A stretch of DNA of 64,000 nucleotides, taken from contig WFMF01000504.1 of assembly GCA_011033025.1 (NCBI GenBank), forward strand, positions 1 to 64,000, read 5' to 3'. Position 1 is the stretch's first letter; each line of letters begins with the position of its first letter. The DNA comes from Beroe forskalii (lineage: Eukaryota; Ctenophora; Nuda; Beroida; Beroidae). Below the pieces are notes generated by a model that was given only the letters and a program-made list of their open reading frames with translations, had not been told where the DNA came from and searched no databases. Position numbers and translations under genes: made by a program. Positions 12,285-24,253 of the stretch are shown in pieces.

Positions 12285-14920
12285 TGGCAGAAGTCGGAGA
12301 TCGAGTGATAATGTTTGTGTAATAAACTGATGTCTCGTCTGACAAGCAGAATGTTAGCAGTATTGAGCGTATTGCGGCTCAGTGTGCGTGTATTGTGTCT
12401 AATTTGTGAGGTGTCTCGTGTGCGGTGTGAGTGTGTGATTTGGTCAATGTGTTAGTTTTTAATAATACAGCGTGTATGTCTTGGTGTTATATCTGTATTT
12501 TGTGTTTTATCTAAAGTGTAAATTACATGAGTTTTAAAACGAGCTCTGAGAGAGAAGAAAGATCCGTTTCCTGTGTATACTCCTACTCTCCCGGTTTAGT
12601 AGCCATCATCTCAATACACGGGGGGTACATCCCCCACATCTATATATCATTAGAGTTGTGTAATGAGCGCTGTAAATGTGATAAGTATCTACCTATGTTA
12701 TGTACCCGGAATAAAGTGAGCTAGTTCCAGCATAACATATGGGCAGGCAAACGTCAACTATTCGCTATTCAAATCCCTGGCTATGACGATACGCTGAGTC
12801 GCCAATAACTTACACATGTGGCATGGATATAGAGTAATAGCTCTGCTGAAATGACATGCGAGGGTTGCACTGCATGCCACGGAATTTGTATTGGAAACTC
12901 AGGAATTATTTACACCAATTTAACTGACATACCACATACGCTGGAATCTTCTTTTCGATTACAATAAATTGGAACTTAACTTAAACGGCGAATGAAAGCC
13001 TATATAATAACTTTTGCAATACCCATTCTTCTAAAATGTAAAAGAAGTATACCAAGTGTTAGGAATTAGAATTGTTTTGGCTACTAATCGATACCAGAGC
13101 CTAATAACTTTTCTCATATATACCTTTGCTACATACCACAAAGAACTACTACCAATGTCCAATATATACTGTACTGTTTGACGTGTTCACTTCACCATTC
13201 TAACACGTGATAATGACGTCACTCTCAGCTACCTTCCATGTGTACTTATCAGGAGTTTATTGTAAGTCAGCATGTCTATTATTGGATAACGCTCCACCTT
13301 ACGATGAAATGTCAGTAGCAGTGCTGAAATGGCAGTTTTGCCCTGCTATTGGCTCATTAAACTGCAAGTACTGTTAAAATACTGAGTACCTGAAACGGAA
13401 GAATCTCATAACTATATTGTAGTATGTGTCGCTTACAATCTACCAATATATTGTGTAAAATAATGTATGCAATTTAACATAAAATAATTGATGTATTTGT
13501 GAAGTGTAATTTATTCGAAGAGATGTTTGATACTTCTAGAGAGCTACTATTTAGCAAATTTAAATATTTCTCGAATGAAATTGCAATTTGCATTCATTCA
13601 TTACATGGCCAGTAATTTCATGGAAGTATTTAGTCACTTTTTTCATTAATTAAACTTTGAGATTGATTGACTTGGTGTTTTTGTGTGACGTTTTCAAATT
13701 AAATGATCGCACAACAAAATAGCTCACCTTTTCTCTCGCACTGTATTATATACTTTGACATAATGCTAATTCATGTAGTATGTGTATTATACCATTTGAG
13801 GAGGTCACCCTTTGTTGCACCACTGGGGGGCTGCTTTCACTCATAGCACCGGGCCTGCTATTCATTACCAGCTCACCCTACGCACGAAAAATAGGCGGTT
13901 ATTTTCGACAATTTGGTCGCGTGCACAATGTTAATGACGTCATATCGACCGCCTATTTATTCTGATCGCATACTGAGTACAAGCGATTCAACGTCGCCAA
14001 CTTAGCTCGAGATTAAAACAATATACCCTTGATAGGAGTATACCCTAATATAACTGTCTTGGATTCAGCAGTACCATTTCATAAACTAAGTTTGAGAATT
14101 CCGATGATATTGTTAATGTCATTGTGTGGAAACTCAACAGTCTGATTCGGGTTTAAGAAAAGTTTCTATGACGGCACATAAAGGTACTGTTGCTCTAAAA
14201 ACACTTGGCACTACCGAGTAGTATTGTGAGAAAAAACCACACGAGGAAAAGCAGACTTTGATTGTAGTACACTGATTTCACGAGGAGAACCGGAGAGCAC
14301 AGTACCATAACGGAGCGTTATCTTAGCTTATTGTACTACGACACAGCTGGTCATAAGTTAGGCCTAATGCTACAGTGGTATATGTTATTATTTGTAAAAT
14401 AGCACGCCCGTGCTTCAAGTCTCACTATAGTGCTTTAGCTGCACGCTACTCGGAAGTGGTACAATTGATGATAATGACGCCATCTTGACCGCTTGATTAG
14501 CCATCAAGCTGACAGCGATAATCACAAGATCTCGTATTGATTGGTTAAACGTCAGATACCCTTTTAGCCACACTATAAACAACATTAAATCACTCACGTA
14601 ACATAATATGTTGCATTTATTCTCAAAATATGTTATAAAACTCAAATATTAAATCTTTGATGCCAAATGATAATTGTCAGACACCTACTTCCAATACCAG
14701 CATCTACTGTATATTTGTATACGAGCAAGAGTCAATGATACTACTATATGATATAGCTCACATGTCTAGAAGAATAGTCCGTGTGATGTCATCAGTTTTC
14801 CATTGTTTATCGTGACAGTGACATCACCCTCCACAGCCTTTTATTTGTGTGTATGTGTGTTAGCTTCGGAAATCCTGGCTCCGTTTGTTTCATGATCTCC
14901 CCTGGAGGGGATAAGATATT
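12285..14920. other. Intergenic, no gene seen
   Basis: Only short frames without support. Contains the second 80-bp palindromic repeat (13881-13965) and a copy of the CATGATAATGACGTCA-type motif at about 13190-13230. Confidence 0.5.
13881..13965 (-). repeat. ~80-bp dispersed palindromic element, copy 2
   Basis: Inverse of 1147-1228. Ends AAATAGGCGGT and ACCGCCTATTT are inverted repeats. A TGACGTCA palindrome sits inside this copy (TGACGTAA in copy 1). Confidence 0.6.
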
Positions 14921-14921
14921 A

Positions 14922-15093
14922 TACGGTAAATACACACTTGGGTGTGTAATTACCACATTAATTCCACGAGCTTGCGAGTGGAATTCATGCAATAAATGCA
15001 CGAGCTTGCGAGTGCATTTATTGGAGTAATTGCACGAGCTTGCGAGTGCAATTACGATGGTAATTTACACACCGGAAGTGTGTATTTACTGTA
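14922..15093. repeat. Three-hairpin foldback (cloverleaf-like), element 1
   Basis: An outer stem pairs 14922-14955 with 15058-15093 (core GGTAAATACACACTT). It encloses three consecutive hairpins at 14960-14985, 14991-15022 and 15026-15055. All three have the identical 10-base loop GAGCTTGCGA, but their stems differ: AATTCCAC, AATAAATGCAC and GTAATTGCAC, each perfectly paired. Only the first bases of the stem next to the loop (CAC/GTG) are shared. Function unknown. Confidence 0.85.
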
Positions 15094-16630
15094 TTATTAC
15101 CCTGCCATATACGCATCAATCAAATTAGACGGTTTGAAACTTAAGCATTCGAACTCAATGTTTTATGAATAATGGGTACACTATTTCATAATTGAAACAG
15201 ACGAGAATTTTGGACAAATTTGCCAGTGATTTGTAAAAGTCAGAATAGCATCATCATCGTATCGGCGTCAATTCAGCGAATAAGTTCAAAAGTCCAAATG
15301 ATACAACCAGCGCCCAGCATTGATGCATACTGTTTGTGTATGACGTAGTGTATGTATATGTACTTTACAAAAATTTTGTTTTGATCTTTCATTGCCATGA
15401 AAAATGAACCATGAAAGTTAAGTACTCAATCGAAAACAAAACAATTTACACCACAAACATTAATAAAAACTGACTCGAGAGCTACAGTCTTATACGGTTC
15501 GCGTATAGAATCTGCCCTTAAAGAAAAACACGATCACATGTGAATGTAGTCAGCTTAATCTTTAGAGTGCATCAAAATGTATGTATGTACTCCTCAGTTG
15601 AACAATAAGTTTTGCGCCATAATCATTATCTTCATCCCGATCTAAAATAAGTAACGAACGCTGACAGATAGAAAAGACGGCACACAGAAATAATGTAATT
15701 GAAATTGATAAAACGGAGCGCCACAAGTCTGCGTTATATCTCTAAGACTAGATAAATAAACATCGAAACACGGATGGAGTTATCAAGCCCGTCTGGGTGG
15801 CGCCATTTAGGTGTATACGATAGTGTTCCTTCTATCTATTTTATCTTTAATCTTGTGTTGTCCCATAATCACCCCCGGAACGCGAGGTACCGCAGCTGCT
15901 AGTACTTTGTGCGCAGTTTTGGGAAACGCAGCAATTTTGCAACGATATTGCCCCATTTCATGGACTAAACTTCAGATAGAGTGATCTGTAAGATGGCCAT
16001 TCAATAGAGCAAAGCACAGGGAGTTCAGTGGTGTAAAGATCATTGGAATAGGGCTTTCATGTCAGAAGTTATTATCAATAACACCTCGCAGCAGAAAACA
16101 AGGTTTTCCAGTAGCGCCACGTTCAGCGATTCACTGTGAAGCTCAGGAACATGATATCAAAAATCTATGATCAACCTACACTGCAGAATTTTATCCTCTA
16201 TCGATTCCCGAAGGTCCCAAGTCTCTATCTTCAAAAATGTGGATTTCTATAAAGAAAAACCCCGAGAGGGTGTAAAAAAGTACATTACTGTCTACGAAAG
16301 AGGTACCGCAGCACTGTTACGTGACAATAACCAATGCGCGCGTGTGCTGTGTGTGGTGGATGCGAGAGCAGACAAATCTTGTCCCCTGTTCGTTTCTGTG
16401 TGTTTGCTCGTGCGTGTGTTTGGCTTGTTACCGTTTAGCATGGTTTTCGCTTTCTTTCAACCTTTACACGGGTCATTTGTGGCTTGAACATGTTAAGTAC
16501 AGTAACCCTTGTATGGAAACTTGTATACTTTTGCTATTTTTCTATGTAACTACTAACTTTAGAAATAGCCATTCAAACAGTGAACAACCTACAAATGCTA
16601 CTCAAAGGGCCCGTATGCAGAAATGAGGAT
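15094..16630. other. Intergenic, no gene seen
   Basis: No supported coding exon. The ~100-codon frames at 16167-16626 have no motif I recognise and overlap in different frames. Confidence 0.45.
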
Positions 16631-16633
16631 TCC

Positions 16634-16799
16634 TTAAATTGGGAAAAGGTCCAAAAGTTGTGATATTGCTTCAAATAAGGAACTCGAAAAGTCAGGGTTC
16701 AGAGTTTGCTTGAAGAGAGCCAGGGCCTTCTCTAATCTTCTAATGGTACAGGAGGGTTGTTCATTGTTCAGATATGGAATATGAGTGAAAGAGGGGTGT
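16634..16799 (-). CDS. Orphan open frame running into the scaffold gap, unknown
   Basis: About 55 codons on the minus strand, entering from the gap and ending at a stop near 16634. The composition is protein-like, and a stretch PYLNNEQPSCTIRRLE loosely recalls the first-strand xPYxNE region of GalNAc-transferases, which is the part missing from both gene models here. It lies on the strand opposite to the neighbouring GalNAc-T gene, so this link needs a misoriented contig or is chance. It may equally be noise. Confidence 0.2.
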
Positions 16800-16899
16800 N
16801 NNNNNNNNNNNNNNNNNNNNNNNNNNNNNNNNNNNNNNNNNNNNNNNNNNNNNNNNNNNNNNNNNNNNNNNNNNNNNNNNNNNNNNNNNNNNNNNNNNN
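16800..16899. other. Assembly gap, 100 N
   Basis: Exactly 100 N, a placeholder of unknown true size. It marks the outer end of the first inverted arm: homology to 47.6-48.19 kb stops at this gap. Confidence 0.99.
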
Positions 16900-17272
16900 C
16901 AATCGCCAATATAACTGGAATCGAAGGATTCACTGATAATTAGTCACCGATTATGATCAATCACCTCATCACTTGTAAACTGTACACAATGCATTGTTTC
17001 AGATATCAGAGAGTGAGTGTTGTGATGCTTTAAGAACGAACTGATTTACCTGCTCCTCAGAACCCTCACTAATTAAGGTTTGGGTAATAAGCCTTGTTTT
17101 TGGCTTTTTATACTGAGGTTTGGATATAATAAGCCTTGTTTCTTGTAACATGATAACCATAACCAACTCCTTGTTTTGAATACTCCAGGTCTGCATTGTT
17201 TTTGGCAACATGATAGCCACAATCAATTCTTTGTTCTAAATAACTCACTTAATAGTCCCTTCTTCACTTCAG

Positions 17273-20200
17273 ATGGAGAACTCCCTCTAGATTGCTGACA
17301 GAGGTGCTTCTTATTGACGATAACAGTGATACTGATAGTGGGGAGGAAATACTAAGCTTCAGGTATCGGAATTCTGTTTACTTTGCTTAATCGACTCTTA
17401 GATGGCATAGTAATCTACATTTTCATAGATCTGAGATTTTCAATTTAAACCTTTGATTTTACAGCCCCATTTTAATCCGGAAGGTGGATAAGAGTACTAT
17501 CTTATTTGCGGTAATAACACCACTCCCCCAGTTCGTCTCTGAGCCTCCCTGTACGTCTCCTGCGATCTAACACGAGTCTGGGTATAACTCAGTGTCGGAG
17601 GCAAGGTGTTGAGCTGGCAGTGGGAAGTGTGGTTGTGATTCTGGATAGTCATGTCGAGGTAGCAGGTGAGCTCAGCAAGCGGCGAAGGAATCTTTGATAA
17701 GCTTCATATGAGAAATTCAGGAAGATGATGAGCGAAGATTCCAAATTTGAAGGTAGAATCCTTCACAACCCAACTGAAAACTCATTTCTTCACTGAAATG
17801 AATTTTCGCCCAACTCCCGCTCCATCTTAACCCCTTCAGATCTGTGGCTAGAACCGCTTCTGGAGATCCTGACCCTCAAGCCCCGGGGTATCGCAGTCCC
17901 CACCCTGGACCTTATCAGAGAATGGGATTACGAAGAAAAGCATCTGAGGGTGCTGAAGGCGTATGGTATCTCCATGTACCACGGACACGCCCACTTTGGG
18001 TATTATCCAGCGGGGCCCCCAGGGGAGGATCAGAGTCAGACTTACCCTACTGCTTCCTTAATGGGTAATGTGCTGATTGTAATTGGTTGATATTTTCCAT
18101 CCCTGCTTAGGGATGGGGAAGGGATTCTTCAAAGAATGCGGCCAAACAAATCTATCTTGGGCTACGCTGAGATTAATTGCTTATCACAAGTTTCCAATTC
18201 ATTTAGGAACTTTTTCCAATCATTTCCACCCCTTTTTCATGGCAGGTGGAGCATTGGCAGCATATAAGTCTACTCTCCTTAACCTGTTTCCCATTCCAAT
18301 TTACCATGAGTTCTGGGGAGCAGAGAATGCGAGGCTGGCTCTGCGGGCTTGGATGTGTGGTGATGGGCTTTGGATGACGAGGTAAGCAAGAGATTTAACC
18401 CACCCGCACACCCGTCAACATTGACACCATTTTCCCTGACACTACTCTTCTCTGAAACCACTCTTCCATGAAACTATTCTATCCTGACACCACTCCACCT
18501 TCGCACCATTCCACCTTAGCACCTTGACACCACTTCACCCTGACACCACTCCACCTTGACACCCCTCCACCTTAGCATCTTGACACTACTCTATTTTGAC
18601 ACCACTCCATCTTGACACCACTCTATCCTGACACCACTCCACCTCAGCACCTTGACACCACTTCACCTTGACACCACTCCACCTTAGCACCTTGACACCA
18701 CTTCATCTTGACACCACTTCACCTTGACACCACTCCACCCTTTCCCCACTCTATCCTGACACCACTCCACCTCGACACCACTCCAATTTAGCACCTCGAC
18801 ACCACTTCACCCTGACACCACTCCACCTTGACACCACTCTATCCTGACACCACTCCACCTTGACACCACTCCAATTTAGCACCTCGACACCACTTCACCC
18901 TGACACCACTCCACCTTGACACCACTCCACCTTGAAACCACTCCACCTTAGCACCTTGACACCACTTCAACCTGACACCACTCTACCTTGACACCACTCT
19001 ATCCTGACACCACTCCACTCTTACCCCACTCCGCCCTGACACCACTCCACCTTGACACCACTCCACCTTAGCACCTTGACGCCACTTCACCTTGACACCA
19101 CTCCACTTTGACACCACTCCACCCTGACACCACTCCACCCTGACACCACTCCAGCTTGACACCACTCTATCCTGACACCACTCCACCTTATCACCTTGAC
19201 ACCACTTCACCCTGACACCACTTAACCTTGACACCACTCTATCCTGACACCACTCTATCCTGACACCACTCCACCCTGACACCACGTCACCTTGACACCA
19301 CTTCACCTTGACACCACTCCACCTTGACACCACTCCACCCTGACACCACTCCAGCTTGACACCACTCTATCCTGACACCACTCCACCTTAGCACCTTGAC
19401 ACCACTTCACCCTTACCCAACTCCACCTTGACACCACTCTATCCTGACACCACTTTACCCTGACACCACTCCACCTTGACACCACTCTATCCTGACACCA
19501 CTCTATCCTGACACCACTCCACCTTGACACCAATCTACCCTGACACCACTCCACCCTTACCCCACTGCAGGTGCTCACAAATCCTCCACACTAACGGACC
19601 GGACGGAGACTTATCCCGTTACAAAGCGGGGGATCACAAGAACATGTGGCTACATCTCCATTACGAGATAGTTGGGGAGGCAGTTAACTTGATCCAAGGC
19701 GAGGAGGAGAGGAGGAGGTTCATTCAGAGTGTCTTCAAGGGAGACAAGGAGATGGAGGAAGTAAGCAAGGCAGCAAGTGAGTGAAATTTTTAAGAGCGAT
19801 GGTATTTTTTCGTATCTTCCACAATTTTGTTTTCGGTTGTCACCCACTCAGCCGATTTATCCAAAATTCAAGCTATCTTTGAAGTCCTTTTTGGAGAGTG
19901 AGCTCTCATGAAAATCACAAATCCCCGCAGGTAAAATCTCGGAGCAACTGCGAGTTCCCTGTCACCATGACTACGCGTGGTACCTCACGCACATCCACCA
20001 ATCAGTTCACTTCCTGCTGCTGACATCACGTGACATATTCCCACTGGTGGGGGAAGCTCGCTCCCTCTCCCGACCAGAGTACTGCTTGGCAGTCAAACGA
20101 CAGAATGAGATCGTTACGACGCTCTTCTGTCACGGAGAGAAAACCGTTCTGGGGCACGATTCTCTGCACGCGTTCTCAAAACGGGGGGAAATCGTCGCCA

Positions 20201-20481
20201 CGTTTTTGAATTATTTCTACTGCTGGGATACTGGGGGAAACAACACTGTTGGGGCTAAGGTGAGCTTAAACAAGTGTGGAACTGAGGAGGACTCTGTGAG
20301 TGAGACTCAGAATTTCTCGTACAATGAAAGCACTCATCAGATCAGACACGTTCCTACCGTGAGATGTGTAGAGATGAGAATAGTTGAGGAGGGACAGGAG
20401 GGGAGAGTGAGTTTGGAGACTTGTAAGGAGAGTAGAGAGGAACAGCAATGGAGCATTGTGTGGCCGAGGTGGTTGTCGTAG
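17273..20481 (+). CDS. Polypeptide N-acetylgalactosaminyltransferase (GalNAc-T), copy A, 5' incomplete
   Basis: Golgi enzyme family that adds GalNAc from UDP-GalNAc to Ser/Thr, starting mucin-type O-glycans. Six exons stay in frame over 446 codons plus stop: 17273-17362, 17532-17665, 17840-18064, 18246-18381, 19571-19776 and 19931-20481 (TAG). All introns are GT-AG and the phases match. Visible family features, in order: LLTEVLLIDDNSD; the metal-binding DxH as DSH (17644-17652); WLEPLL; SLMGGALAA; WGAEN with following RAWMCGD (18314 on); CSQILH with the second metal-ligand His; then a C-terminal ricin-B-type lectin domain with CLAVKR, CWD and QQWSI near the end. The cytoplasmic tail, membrane anchor and first Rossmann strand are missing upstream, at or beyond the gap. 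No catalytic residue I can check is lost. Intron 4 holds a 1.15-kb minisatellite. Orthology within the GALNT family is not assigned. Confidence 0.88.
18415..19566. repeat. Intronic minisatellite, TGACACCACTCCACCT unit
   Basis: Some 65-70 tandem copies of a 16-17-bp unit (TGACACCACTCCACCT), with interspersed TTAGCACCT variants. It fills intron 4 of GalNAc-T copy A and ends 4 bp before the splice acceptor at 19571. The minus-strand open frames here (repeats of VSRWSGVRVEWCQ) are translations of the repeat. Confidence 0.95.
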
Positions 20482-21206
20482 GTTTAGGCAATCTTATTTT
20501 GTCTGTCTTTGTTTTTGTTTTTGGTTACTTTTGTGTTTCCTTTGTTGATAAAAATCAAAAATTTCAATATTCATTGGGCTGTTATTGAACATTATAACTC
20601 CTGACAGGAATAACGTATTTTAATGATCTTTTCAGGCTGAGCTCTTTCAAAATTCATTTTCCTAAAGTTAAGCCCCTCAAATCGTGCGATGTTGTCGCGA
20701 AATTGGTGCGATTCGCAAAACTGCGCACATGGTACTAGCTTGCAGCCTCGCGCATCAGGGTTGAATATGCTACATAAGCAACATAAGGTGGAAATAGCAC
20801 CTTCTGGTTGGCGCGACGCCAATCTACCACGTGCCCTGACGACCATCTGACAATCTAACAAACACAGAAACACCTGGGGTTTCAATCATGGCGATGTTTT
20901 GTCGATGAGTAAATCAGCCCCCTGGCATAGTATAGATGGGTGAGAAGGGAAGATGTCACGTACAGTGCTGACAACTGAGTGCACTTTAGTGGACTGTGCA
21001 ACAGACACTACTTTAAACAGTGACTCAACCCAACCCGATTAAGAAGGTAAATTTTGAGAATACTTCCATCCCCATAGGTAGGTAGGTAGGTAGTTAGGTT
21101 GTAAAACTTTGAAGAGTAAGTAGCAGGTACCTGTTGTCCCACCTACTGATAAGAATGAAGCAGAAACCACTGCTAACTTATCAATTAACTGTTAATTGGT
21201 AGTTAC
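20482..21206. other. 3' flank between convergent GalNAc-T and DIL genes
   Basis: Only 725 bp separate the GalNAc-T stop from the last DIL exon seen. The part 20590-20885 is conserved as the inverse of 44060-44330. A short GTAG microsatellite lies at 21077-21095. The later DIL exons were not recognised here. Confidence 0.5.
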
Positions 21207-21714
21207 CTGTTGTGCGACGTGAGAGAGGAGGGGGTGACTTTGTATCAAGTGGTGCAGCTCACAGGTGTTAGTCAACCAGAACAGGGAGCCTCCAACGTAC
21301 TCCTTACTCGACTGAGGGAAAACACAGATAAGTCATAAGAGAGTGGTCACTGGTCAGTTGGTGTAATAGTATCTGGTCGGGCTAGTGATCGAAAGATCCC
21401 GGGTTTGATTCCCTGTCATTTCCACTTAGTTCTCAAGTTAATCTTAAAAACTATAAGTCTGTCACGAGAATCTGTCAACAGAGAATTTGGAAAAGAGCCC
21501 ACTTCGGATACCATTCACAGTAGAAAATGCATGATTATTGATTATTTTACATCTAGATTACTTTCACTTAACCCCAGGTATTTACCTGTATAGCTGCGAG
21601 GTAGTTGTCGATGACGTAGTTGAAAGTAGCAACACACTGCTGTTGGGTCCCCGTGGACTCGTGTAGGATCGCGTAAACTGCGTATGTGGGACACAGCATC
21701 GTCACTGGACACTC
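21207..21714 (-). CDS. DIL (dilute) domain protein, copy A: two exons
   Basis: Minus-strand exons 21586-21714 (43 codons) and 21207-21311 (35 codons), both phase 0 with GT-AG borders. They encode ECPVTMLCPTYAVYAIL... and ...GGSLFWLTNTCELHHLIQ. The FWLTNTCELHHLI pattern is typical of DIL domains of myosin V (FWLSNTC) and of afadin/RADIL-type adaptors. The upstream exon at 33285-33419 ends in phase 0 and makes a natural junction (DTIIFK then ECPVTML), giving an intron of about 11.6 kb filled with transposons. Peptides are identical to copy B at 39249-39693. Which DIL protein this is cannot be settled from 78 residues; an afadin/RADIL-like protein fits the upstream exon best. Confidence 0.65.
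21342..21427 (+). tRNA. tRNA-like sequence or tRNA-derived SINE head, arm A
   Basis: Has an A-box-like segment (TCAGTTGGTGTAATAG, 21354-21369) and a B-box-like GGGTTTGATTCCC (21401-21413) at tRNA-like spacing. The B box carries a C-to-T change relative to the arm-B copy. The standard 7-bp acceptor stem does not form, and the anticodon is unclear. It is more likely a decayed tRNA or SINE than a working tRNA. It lies antisense in the DIL-gene intron. Confidence 0.45.
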
Positions 21715-22039
21715 CTGAAAAGAGGAAGAGTTGATCAAATACTTGATATCGTAATCTATAAAACACAGTACAAAGTTGCAGCGAATAGACCATGTCATGT
21801 CTTGGGGGTTTAAAGTATGACAGCTGAGATTGATCTGAAAATAGCTTCAATCTCCTGACTTTCAGCTTGGTTATCTGATTTCATTCTATACCATATCAAC
21901 TTTAGAGTGAAATGACTTTCAGCTTGGTAATATATCTGATTTCAATCTGAATCATACGATGTGTTGCAGATGGTGTGATTGACATGCATATTACAAGGAG
22001 AACTGCTGCAGAACTCTTAGATTATTGGAGTCCAGTAGA

Positions 22040-22480
22040 AACCGGCTACATTTCTTATTTCATACACCGGAAAATGTGGATAATGATCCCGAGTTCCTTT
22101 GGAATGTGTATGCCATGAAGAAATATCAAGTCATTACCAAGTCATTATTGTAGCCCGAATCCTTCCTGGTATTGTTGAAATATGCGATATATTGATACAT
22201 TATTTGGTTGGAATACACACACAGGATTGTTTGCCCCCACACACACCGTTACATTCCTTTCAGATAATGAGATTACTCCGTGACAAGAGCTACCACGCAC
22301 CACCACAGATCCTATCAGGTGTAAGCCGTGAGGGCCGAGGGGGACTGTGTGTACTGTGTATGTATGTATGTATAGTGTGTCAGGGTAGGAGCTGGGTGCT
22401 GTGGCAGGAACCTTCATAAACTGCTGAGGAGTGAGGGGTGACAGCCGCAATCACTACTCACCCTATGAAGTGTAGGGAGG
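22040..22480. repeat. Dispersed repeat shared with 38.42-38.85 kb
   Basis: Includes the words GATCCTATCAGGTGTAA, GCACCACCACAGATCC and a CTCCTCAG-type tail. Arm B has the ~125-bp block in three tandem versions; here it occurs once. Confidence 0.5.
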
Positions 22481-22516
22481 AGACTAAAGGGGGGGGGGGA
22501 GGGGAGTGCCGTCATT

Positions 22517-22680
22517 GGGGATCGTTCACATATTACGTTATAAATTTTTGACCGATTTTACCCCTCCCTCCTACCCCTCGTAATCAAGTTTACAGTAGTT
22601 GTATTTGTTACAATAACATGTAACGTAATCATTGGGAAACCCCCTCCCCTTGGTTATTACGTAACATGTGAACGATCCCT
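22517..22680. mobile_element. 164-bp MITE, present only in arm A
   Basis: Ends GGGGATCGTTCACATATTACG and its near-perfect inverse CGTAACATGTGAACGATCCCT. The reverse-complement homology with arm B runs straight across this site (empty site near 38.38-38.40 kb), so the element is an insertion specific to this arm. Its superfamily is not assigned; the target duplication is at most 2-3 bp. Confidence 0.8.
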
Positions 22681-23420
22681 TATCAAGGTTTTGAATGGTA
22701 CGTTGAGGAGCTGTAACTGCACATTTATTGCAAGTGACACATTCGAGCTGGAATTTCACTTCTCAGATTGCAATACAGAGCGTGGTGTGTAATCATCACC
22801 GAACAAGTTGGGATAATGAATGTATGTTCAAAGATCAGAATTTGTCCCTGTTGTGTATCAAGACTCCTGACCCCCATATCATCATTGACCCCAATTGACC
22901 CCCATATAATCAATTTATGAGCATGATATGAGCATGGATTTGAACATGGCTGATCAGAGTACAGCAGTTCTGTACTGTGGTTCGTAGATAAAAATACTGA
23001 CCACCATATCATTACACTCACTCAATTATCTGAAGATTATAACACTCCTCTAGAAGAAAAGTCTACTGTCTTTACTGACCAAGGTACACTGTTCAGTGGC
23101 ACAATACATCGGATAGTGTCTTACGTCTCGCTAAATTAGTTAGTAGGCAAGCATATTACTATATCAAGAGGTGTTTACTACATGTGACATGTGTTTTGAT
23201 ATGTGATCATTAAGGATCAGTATGTCCCTGACATGACACAGTGGAATTGATTATTAATCAACACGGCAATGATGATTCCTTGACAAAACACAATACTTCC
23301 TTGACAAAACACTATACTTCTCATATCATGAGTGGATGAATGTGTGAGCACAATATACGCATATTTTACATATTTGCCAGGAAATACCCCAGAAAGAGGT
23401 GATTTGTACACCCAGTAATT

Positions 23421-23644
23421 TCATTAGGAAACAATAAATCTCCATTTTACTGCAATCATCCCGTGATCTTCTGATCTGTAACATGTTCGGCAAACTGTGC
23501 ATTATATCTTTTCCTGATAATGTATGCAGTCACTGTGTATGCCAGACAGACAAACAAACAAACAAACACACACGTACACATACACATACACACGTACAAA
23601 CACAAACAAACAACAAACACAGATACACTTACATTATATGTACA

Positions 23645-23721
<77 letters not shown>

Positions 23722-24253
23722 CCAAACACACACAACCAAACACACACAACCAAACACCACCAAACACCGCGTTCTTGCTGCCCTGAATTCTCCATGAAAT
23801 ATGCGTGGAATGTTAGCAGTCACCGACTGGTGGGTGATGTATGTTGTATGTTGTACTGTGTTATAGCGATCATACAGTCGCTGTTGTCCCATGTACGCTA
23901 AAACACTTGATAATATGGTGTCATCGGTTGATCACTAAACTCCATGATAATGACGTCACTCTCAGCCATAGAAATTGCAGAAAACGGGACAACAGATTAT
24001 GTCATACTGACAGCTGTCATAGTACATGTCAAAACAATAAGCTACCTAATAAAGTAATAAGTCAATGACACGCATCTGTTGTTCGGGGAATAAGGACACT
24101 CGGCACTCAAAGGGTCATGATCAAATACTCAAATACCGTACTTGCAGTCTGAATAAACAGTAAACAACGGTTGAATAGTGGGTCATATGAAAGTAGGTAT
24201 ACCAATGACCCATGGTGACCCCTCCTGACGACCTGACCCTCTGCTGACCTCCT
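23421..24253. other. Spacer between arms, with microsatellite
   Basis: Contains the CA microsatellite and, at 23928-23970, a copy of the CATGATAATGACGTCACTC motif. The open frames of H, T and C/V repeats are translations of the microsatellite. Just before 24254, TGACC-rich words occur. Confidence 0.6.
23646..23721. repeat. (CA)n microsatellite
   Basis: About 38 uninterrupted CA dinucleotides, flanked on both sides by impure CA/CAAA repeats (23561-23640 and 23722-23768). Confidence 0.97.

Larger units (their letters stand above)
16900..23420. repeat. Inverted duplication 1, first arm
   Basis: Reverse-complement matches, in order, the segments of 35.24-48.19 kb: 16.90-17.46 with 47.63-48.19; 20.30-20.88 with 44.06-44.57; 21.07-22.46 with 38.42-41.63; 22.68-22.79 with 38.27-38.39; 22.99-23.42 with 35.24-35.62. 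The second arm is longer because of extra insertions. Arms differ by several percent and by transposon content. Confidence 0.9.

Noticed and set aside
14922..15093. tRNA gene (cloverleaf shape)
   Set aside because: No A or B box, stem lengths do not fit a tRNA, and all three loops are identical.
17844..18068. 74-codon frame starting MARTASGDPD
   Set aside because: Wrong frame over a real exon; the frame giving WLEPLLEILTLK fits the splice phases and the GalNAc-T family.
18983..19578. Long minus-strand frames (up to 116 codons)
   Set aside because: Translations of the intronic TGACACCACTCCACCT minisatellite.
23456..23901. Several frames of about 100 codons on both strands
   Set aside because: Translations of the CA microsatellite (HTHT or CVCV repeats).
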